A DNA stretch of 64,000 nt, taken from assembly GCA_001683735.1 (NCBI GenBank), contig LUGG01000002.1:992001-1056000 (forward strand), read 5' to 3'. Made by a program: the position numbers and the translations under genes. This DNA is from Grifola frondosa (taxonomy: Eukaryota; Basidiomycota; Agaricomycetes; Polyporales; Grifolaceae). This document shows positions 56,673 to 64,000 of the stretch, one piece after another (the stretch's first letter is position 1; the number at the start of each line of letters is the position of its first letter). The notes beneath the pieces were generated by a model. The model saw only the letters and a program-made list of their open reading frames with translations, ran no database searches and was not told the DNA's origin.

Positions 56673-59600
56673 GATCGGCGATGACGGGACCAGCGCGAAG
56701 GCGGCGGGAGGAAAGCAGGTAGGACGGAGAATGTATAATAAGGTGGAAAGAATCGATCGCCTAACGAATATCGCGTGCCGGCTAGGCCACGGACAAAGAG
56801 GACTGAAGGACATGCATTCAGCTGGTCATATACGCAAGGCGCCGAAGGATCGGGAATCTGCTGAGACGCTTACGCCTTCGCAATCACAGATGCGTGACCA
56901 AGTCTAGCACATTGCTACCGAGTCTCTGGTGCCCAAAGCTCGGAACTACAGTAGCCAAAGGAACCAAGACAGTGTGTGTGTGACGTTCGATAAGAGTCGG
57001 AACTCAACAGCATCCGGGGACGACATTTGCACGTCAGAAGGTTGGAGCATTTCGAGGTCCCCCAGGCGGCTTCATTTGGGACTTTCGTTCGTTCAGTGAA
57101 GCAAGTGATCGGCATCCGGATCGGGTTTCCTGAACCTCGTGAGCCTCATGGATATAGCGTTTTTGCGGAAGTGAGACTCTTGTGAAAATCGGAGAAAATG
57201 ACGAGACGTCTTAGCTATCGACAGCTCGCTTAATGCCAAAATGATTGAATTCCTGACGTTGGTGCCGTCTATCTAATCACGATGAAAACGTCCGTTTAGG
57301 AATTTAATGATATTACTCACCTGACCGCATACACACGGTGCCCAGAGCCTCTGTATTAAAGGCTCGGGATCACGCTTCGTGTAAAGTTCTGTATGCTGGT
57401 GGGTATGTGAAATAGCAGGGGCGTATGGAGCCTGCCATGCATCGGCGCAGAAACAACTCCGGAGTAAGGGGCCGGCCGATAGACATTAGATTGGCCCAAC
57501 ACGTAGAAAGGGACAAGCTCTCGAATGTGCCGAGACGATCGTGGTTGTGGAACGGAATAGAGAGACCGGAACTGAAAGTGGATAAGCCAGGCGTTTGTAG
57601 CAGGAAAAATTCGGTGTGACTGAATTCAAGTAGTGTTGGCTAGAGCTCATGAGAAGCGATCCTGAGTGGACATATGGACAGATGGATGGCTGAACAATCA
57701 GGCAATCAAAGAACAGTGCGCAGCATAAAGAGCTCAAAATTGGCATTAATGGCGCAAGCATGGGCACGGCCCAGGTGACATGGAGGCACGTTTGCTATGG
57801 TGCGAAAGAAAAGTGCGTCCAAACACCGTTGAACTAAGTTTGTCTTCATTGGAGTTCGTATCTTGGATTGGTCCATCCTAGGTCGGAGCGATTCTTATGC
57901 TTTGAAAGACGGATCTCGACGGAAGCTTCTGTCATAAGTATTCCATGACGGTATCAAGCAAAATATGCCATAGGGGACTCGCAGAAGGGCTCAAAGGGCT
58001 CACCACGAACGCGCGAAACAGATGTTATGCCGACAGCTCGGGGCGATTCTCCGGTTCAATGGGGTACGATGGTGGCGTACACATCGGGTTGAGACTTTCG
58101 TTGAAGTTGAGAAGAGGGAACGCCCTTAACTGACCATGATTGACGGCGCACATATCAATATGCTCAATTTGACCCACTTGCGCAAGTTAAATGAGGGACT
58201 GCCTGAGATTCGGGTATTATATGCGAGATGATGGTGTGGAGGCATGGAGAATCAGAAAGAACCACAAAGGTAAATATCAGCTCTCAGGCAAGATCTCTGT
58301 GGTCGCCCTGCAGCACATAGCAGCAGGTAATATCGGCGAAAATCGCGAAAATCCCTGCATGCACAGATCGACAAGTTCTTGACTGTGACGTGAGCTAACG
58401 CGTGACTTGAATGTGACTAAGATCGACATGTCACGCCAGCCCAAAAGTTGTCTCTGAGGCCTTGAGCTGAAGCGTGAAGAATTGTAAGTACGATGGTACA
58501 CACCTGATATTCCTGCATACCTTCGATATCAGGGAGAGCTCTCTATTGTACTCTTTATCCTGGCCTTGTAACGTCTTGAAACTCTGCGGAATCATCTGCG
58601 TAACGAACACTTCGGCCCCCAGACCCGTCAGGCTCAAATATACGTCTTCAGTGAGAGAAAATTATGTGATATAATTATGAAAATTCTGACACGATGTGGC
58701 ACTGTTGCATTTGCTCGTTGCTGTTTTCGACAAGCTGATGCAAAACCGAGGTACCACTTGTACTTCCAACTCACTCCCAATTATCGTCTTTGATTCGCTA
58801 AATTCCGATAGTCAAGATATCTAGCTCACCATCGCCGCTACAGATATCGATGATCTTATTTCTTCTGTTATGGTTTCCGCAATTTCCTGTATTTGTGTAA
58901 GCGCTGTCTAGATTCTCCACGCGAGACAAGTTAGGTATTTCCAGGCTACAGTTATGCAAATTGCCTGGGGGAGCCTGATAGTGGCTCGTACCCAAACGTG
59001 CGTAGGTTCTTTTTTTACTGGTCAATTCCATGCATGCCCGCTTTAACGCAGCAGACGTTAAGCGCAGCGGCCCTTATTCGCGGCGTGAGTTAGACGTGCT
59101 CTGGTGGCACCAAGTGCTGCTGGAGCGTTTCTCACGAATTTCAGGTGCGCCTCTCATTCCTTTCGGAGATAAGTTTCCTACAGGGAAATGCGTTCTCGGC
59201 TTGATTCATATCTGATCAGATATGTTTCCAAGTTTGCTACATTGCACCAATCGATGAAGGACTTGGGAATGTTCCTCGTTAATACGCCGACGGTGCTGCG
59301 GCCCGAGTGATGGCATGAATCTTAATCACGGACCGCTAATTAATGGACAGATATGGTCTCGCGGAAGAGCGTTCTTCATAAATGAAGATGAAGAATGGCT
59401 TTTGGCAAGCTGTTGTGTGCAATAAGACCTGACAGCAAGCCCTATAGCGCTCAAAATTGCCACGGTACGACTGTTGTGCGTTTACGCCCCATCGTGCACG
59501 GGTTTCGATCGCGGTCAATGGCAACCCAATGAAAAAAGCATGGTATGGACCTTGTGCCTTTACAGGAATCACTTGTCTCGCTCGACGCTTCTCAAGGGAA

Positions 59601-61102
59601 CTCGAAGACTCCAGGATCGAGGTCCCCGCTGGCCGGCTGGTTCCGATGTTCCCCTCATCCATGCCCTGGGTGCGATCGCCTCGCGCTTCACAGCTTCAGC
59701 GCCACCGCGCTGTTCGACCGTGGTCCGTGGTCACTTGTTCGACGCGTTCTACGTTAGTGCTGTTGCCCATGGGGCCGACTAGCTGCGCCCCGGAGCATCA
59801 CTTGCAGAACTGCTATCTTCCCTCAATGCTGTCACCTACGTGCCCTGGTGGAGACATGCCAGCATGTCCTTGGTCGATTTCACCCCACTCTTTTCATTCG
59901 GACTGTGGTGATATTAGTGATGCTCATCTTGTTCTCCGTGCAATCTTATTGGAAGCAACTGCACCACGATCCACCATAGTGCCCCTAGGCCCCCTCCTCC
60001 ATATCGAGGTGGATCGCGATAGAGAACTAACCCACCGATCACATTCTCGGTCGCCCCGCACGATCATGTATATCTGGATCAAGGCCTTCATTCGTAACAA
60101 AAATGAAACCACTATTTTGAGACTCGAGACTTTCAACAGATCAGCGTCGCTCGGAATGGCTACAAGGGTCGTCCTATCCGACAAGTAACCTCACATCGGT
60201 CCGTCCAAACTCGTGTTTTCGCTTCACAGCCATAAGGTGAATGCTGCGTGCACGCTCTGTATTTCAACCAACTGAGTCCTCTTTGTATCTGCTCAGCTGT
60301 GTATGAAACCCAATCAGGTACACAAGATGTTGCACAGCTATAGTAACAATATGTACAGCGTCAATGAACCTTTGATGGGTGAAAGCAAGTCGTAATGGGT
60401 GGAGTGTAAGAAGGAGGGGTAACGATGAAAAAATGAAAGTACAGGTCCATGCAAGGTCGGAAACAATACATCAATGCACCGATAAGACGACAACCAGCAC
60501 GGAATATGAACAAAAAAATAATGGAATGATGAGCAAAACGCACGTCGCCCTGATCGATCGCGTGCCCAATAGCACCGAAGCAATCTAACGATTCCGTCCG
60601 GCACCGGAACGCACGCAAGGTCATATGTACCAGAGCCCGCGTCCTCACGCCAGCCGCAGACCGAGATGCAAAGGCCTACTCGCCCTGACACTAGCTCCGA
60701 CAGGGACAGGAGCCCCATCTCCGGCACAGCATCGAGAGTCGGGCGCGCCAGCGCGTCACAAGGTCTGTTATACAATGCACACGTACATCGGCGATATCGA
60801 ACGGGACAGAAGTGGTCAACCGAAGCATGCGTTGGCCCTTACAGACAAGAGCGACGACGAGAGACAGTGGAAGGAGAAGCGATAGCACCTAGGAATGCGG
60901 ATGCTGAGGGATGGAAAGAGCCTGGAAGGCTGGGGTCTGATGATACATGAGATGGGCTACACCGGTGGATAGGCAGCTGGACGGAGCACGGGTATGAGCA
61001 GCAACAAGGACGATTAACAGACCGCTTGGGCGGCAGACCAGGAGCTGAGGCACGTTGTACGGGTAATTGCGACAGAAGAGAAAAGTCGACGAGCGGCAGG
61101 TA
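56673..61102. other. Gene-poor region
   Basis: About 4.4 kb has no gene I can support. The part from 59457 to 60188 (plus) has a long open frame and two overlapping ones, but none shows consistent codon bias or a known motif. From 60340 onward there are low-information frames on both strands next to the 3' end of the Hym1 gene. Relics of genes too decayed to recognise are possible. Confidence 0.4.
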
Positions 61103-62497
61103 TTAGAGATTCTGTATCTGTACAATGAGGAATTGCTTCTCATCCTGTATGCAAAAGATTAGAGACGCATTGGCTCAGAGAAAATGGAGTAACTCACGGT
61201 GAATTGTTCATCTGAAATTTTCGGAGGAGATGTGGATCAGACACGAAAAGAAGAGTATAATTCGCGGATACCCACCCTCTTTATCGTTATGGAAGTCTTT
61301 CAAAAACTTCAGGAGTTTATCCTTATTGCGTCTAAGAATGCTCTCTATCTGTGGCGGCTTCTTCGGGTTCGCAACAAAGACCTGGACCACGCGTCGGGGC
61401 ATATCATATCAATCAATGAGATAACGGGAGAGCATACTTCGGACACACCTTGAATACGTGGAATGCTTCAAACTGGATGTTCTTACTCTTGTCGCGGAGC
61501 AGGTTCATCATCATCTTCAGATTCGCCTCGCTCGCAATGTAACGGGTCATTACGTTGAAGTTCGCACGGTCCAGGAGGATTTCCCCGAGCAGCTTTAGCG
61601 ACTGTCGCTTTGTGACGTAATTCGTTGACAGAATAAGTGTCGTGAACGACGAGAAGAACTGACGAAAATAGTTCAGTCTCGATAGAATACTGTATGAAGG
61701 CTAAATTGGAGACGTACCCGGTCATAATTCTTGTCGAGATATTCGGCAACCATAGTTTTGTGCCGTGTAAGAGTCTCCTTCAAATTCGTATATGCATCGC
61801 ATGAAATACCAAATGTAGTTGTCTCAATATAATGTGGGAACGTGTAAAACCTAATATAGAACTGGTCAGATGGAATAATTGATCATCGATACGTAGCAAA
61901 CCCACTGGTCAGAGTGTAGAAGAATCTTGGCAAGCGGCTCATGGCGAAGCATTTCGCGCAGGATCATACCGGTGTTGAGCGCAATTTCCTCGTTCTTATA
62001 TCCATCAAATGCGGCGAAAAGCACGTCTGGCTTTACACAGAGGTATTCCACGGTGGGGAAACGCGCGCCGATCTGACGCCGGAGGAGGATATTGAAGATT
62101 TGCACGACGTCTTTACGCGCCTCGAATTCGAGCTTGTGGATGTTCAACAACAAATAATACAACAGATCTGTGGAATATGTTTCCTGAGCAAGCTGAGCAA
62201 CCAGCTCTGGGAGATGGTCTACGGCGAAAGCGATATGGGTGAAATTGTTACACATGCATACAATGGGTACGTACCGCCGTCGCCCAGCAAGATCGCCTTA
62301 ATCTGTTGCAGGTTCTTCGAGACCTCCTCATTTGCCTGTCACGGCAATAATTGGACTCGTTCACATAGGATGACGTATAGACTCACCTTCTTCCTCGTTT
62401 CTGCCCCTGGGGGGCCCGCGTCTAGCTTGGGCAGAGTATCCCGTAATCCTCTAACAAGGTCTGGAGGAGTGCGCGGCTTCGTCTTGAAGAAATTCAT
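61103..62497 (-). CDS. HYM1: MO25/Hym1 family scaffold protein
   Basis: The start at 62497 gives [20 protein letters not shown]. Later exons read [116 protein letters not shown] and [20 protein letters not shown], all hallmarks of the helical-repeat MO25 family. The end is [18 protein letters not shown] with the stop at 61103-61105. The DEQFT piece comes from a 14-nt exon at 61198-61211. In yeasts Hym1 and its homologues bind Ste20/GCK-type kinases in the RAM/MOR network that controls polarity and cell separation; in animals MO25 is the LKB1-STRAD partner. The gene has at least seven exons and I saw no frame break. Splice sites in the middle are approximate. Confidence 0.92.
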
Positions 62498-62929
62498 GGC
62501 AAGTTCAATGCAGTATATGTAAGATGCGTGCGGGGGTGCAGAATAGCAGAGAGAAGGTGCTCGAGAGTGGCCCGGTTCCGGTACGTCACGGCAGAACTCG
62601 TAGAATACTGTTATCGGGATGACCAGGGATTTTGTCAGCGGGATCACAAATGCAGTGCATGCAAATTTTATGTTTCAGTGCAGTACGGCGCTGCTGCTAG
62701 TCGATTTCTTCGTCGAACCTCAGACTGTAGGGCAGATCAAACACCAAACCACTTGAGGCAAGCTGGCTCAATTCAACGCATGCCACGTGCCCTCACGTGC
62801 CCCATGTCCACGCGGTTTGGTTCAAATTGCAGCGACCAGTCTGCCAAGTACTGCCACTAGTTGAACGACTGTTAAGGCGAGTCGCATGTTCTTTCTTTTG
62901 CTTTTTCTTCGACATTGATTATCTCTAGA
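62498..62929. promoter_or_regulatory. Divergent spacer between HYM1 and an F-box gene
   Basis: The 432 bp between the two start codons must hold both promoters. A pyrimidine-rich run (about 62890-62910) lies just upstream of the F-box start. No specific site is recognised. Confidence 0.4.
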
Positions 62930-64000
62930 ATGTTGTCCGAATATGAGGCGTTCCATTGGGACCAATGTTCGTTAAGCTCATTTCCACCCGAGCTTTGGCA
63001 GAGCATCATCCGATTCCTACCAAGAAGTGATCAGAGAACCTCCCTCTCCGTGTGCAAGACGTTCCACGATCTCACCTTACCCATGCTGTTCTCTCGCATC
63101 CATATTTTTTTCGGTGATTGGGACTGCAGGGATGATGAGTTCGAAGGGCCTGAAGATATACCTGATGATGAACAACAAGCAAAGTTAATGTGCGACATTC
63201 TCCAGCATATCCGCCGAACTCCTTCCTTCGCAAGAATTGTGAAGTTTCTGTCTGTCTACAGTTATATGAATACCATCTTTCATGGCACATATGAGAAATG
63301 TTCGTTAGTGTGGTATTCCATGTGTTGTGACGCTGATTTTACAATCGGAATTCGTGCAGGGAGCCTCAATGAAGCATTGGGATGCATGCACAATCTTCGT
63401 TCCTTCTCCTGGTATGGCTGGTGTCCCGTTTTGAATGCGGATATTGTCCACACACTAGCTGTATCTTGCCCTCTACTTCGTGAAATCGTTGTCCCGTTTG
63501 TGCAATAACATCTCTCGTAATATTTAACGCTGACATCCTTCCCATTAACAGGTGCCGTATCCCGCCGTCATCCTTTACTTCGCTGGCACGACTGAACAAT
63601 CTGCGAAGCATAACTTATACGGATGATCTCGACGACCGCTATCACCCAATCGACCAGACTGTTGCCGATGCTGAATCTCTAAAGGTTGTGGAAGCTAATT
63701 GTACGACATTGCGGTCATTAGCTATCAGTGACCGTGTGATCTGGAATTCCCCGATACACGTTTTTCGAGACTTGACACACCTGGAAATTTTTGGGCCAAG
63801 GAATATCGAAAACCTCACCCTCCTTTTCAGGCACAGCGAGCAGCTGGAGTCATTGGCGTTTGTGATGGATATTGAGGTACCGGAAGGACTTTTCACAGCT
63901 CTCCGATCAAGCCCGTCTGCTTTGCCACATTTGACATCTTTCAAGTTGTGCTGCGAGCATCGTACATTAAGGGATACCCAGGTCGCAGCTCTCGCTGAAT
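62930..64000 (+). CDS. F-box/LRR protein (5' part, runs off the window)
   Basis: The start at 62930 gives MLSEYEAFHWDQCSLSSFPP, then the F-box ELWQSIIRFLPRSDQRTSLS with VCKTFHDLTLPMLFSRIHI. Leucine-rich segments follow in regular spacing: LNEALGCMHNLRSFSWYGW, IVHTLAVSCPLLREIVVP. A short intron (63496-63551, donor GTTTGT) leads to exon 2 with SSFTSLARLNNLRSITYTDD, LKVVEANCTTLRSLAISDRV, FRDLTHLEIFGPRNIENLTL and HLTSFKLCCEH. This is an SCF ubiquitin-ligase substrate-receptor type protein, common in mushroom genomes. The C-terminus is outside the window. The frame is intact as far as it can be seen. Confidence 0.8.

Noticed and set aside
59457..60188. Open plus frame of 243 codons
   Set aside because: Two other frames are open over part of the same stretch, codon use is unbiased and no motif is present.

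Overview
The window looks like nuclear DNA of a mushroom-forming basidiomycete (Agaricomycetes). Genes are broken by many short GT-AG introns of about 45-110 nt. They include families typical of these fungi: a DUF6534-type membrane protein, F-box/LRR proteins, RING plus coiled-coil proteins, and a large uncharacterised RNase-H-like mobile-element family. There are no bacterial operons, CRISPR arrays or rRNA genes, and I found no convincing tRNA by eye. All exon coordinates below were read by hand from splice signals, reading phase and protein similarity; nothing was computed.

Layout. 1-5.4 kb: the 3' end of a basic nuclear-type protein, a coding-like GC-rich remnant, then eIF3 subunit L (minus). 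5.6-12.7 kb: a tandem, probably mitochondrial nucleotidyltransferase (TUTase/poly(A) polymerase type) and the ribosome-biogenesis factor NOP4 (both plus). 13.2-19.1 kb: a Snc1/VAMP2-type v-SNARE and a CAMK-like kinase (both minus). 19.1-27.5 kb: an accessory stretch with a decayed PDR-type ABC transporter, repeat-like sequence, an intact 946-aa transposase-like gene and a small unknown gene. 27.6-29.5 kb: a DUF6534 membrane protein. 31.1-32.6 kb: the first of three RING paralogs. 32.6-38.8 kb: gene-poor. 38.9-40.6 kb: a decayed glycerol-3-phosphate acyltransferase and 40S ribosomal protein S14. 41.5-46.3 kb: a short cyanase-type HTH protein, an F-box protein and the mRNA-export factor GLE1. 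48.8-56.7 kb: two more RING paralogs flanking a divergent pair, a VAMP7-like longin v-SNARE and Sec61 beta. 61.1 kb to the end: Hym1/MO25 and an F-box/LRR gene that runs off the window.

The conserved genes are mostly housekeeping: translation (eIF3l, RPS14), ribosome assembly (NOP4), mRNA export (GLE1), protein translocation and vesicle fusion (Sec61 beta, two v-SNAREs), and morphogenesis signalling (Hym1, kinase). The accessory parts are the mobile-element zone at 19-27 kb, the gene-poor stretches and the RING paralogs.

The main observations are a TUT4/7-like tandem nucleotidyltransferase with a degenerate first module and a mitochondrial-type N-terminus; three RING paralogs that share a predicted 4-nt microexon; a v-SNARE gene with a start codon split by an intron, 8- and 16-nt exons and a GC-AG intron; and about ten one-base frame slips of the same sign in otherwise well-conserved genes, which points to assembly errors rather than decay.
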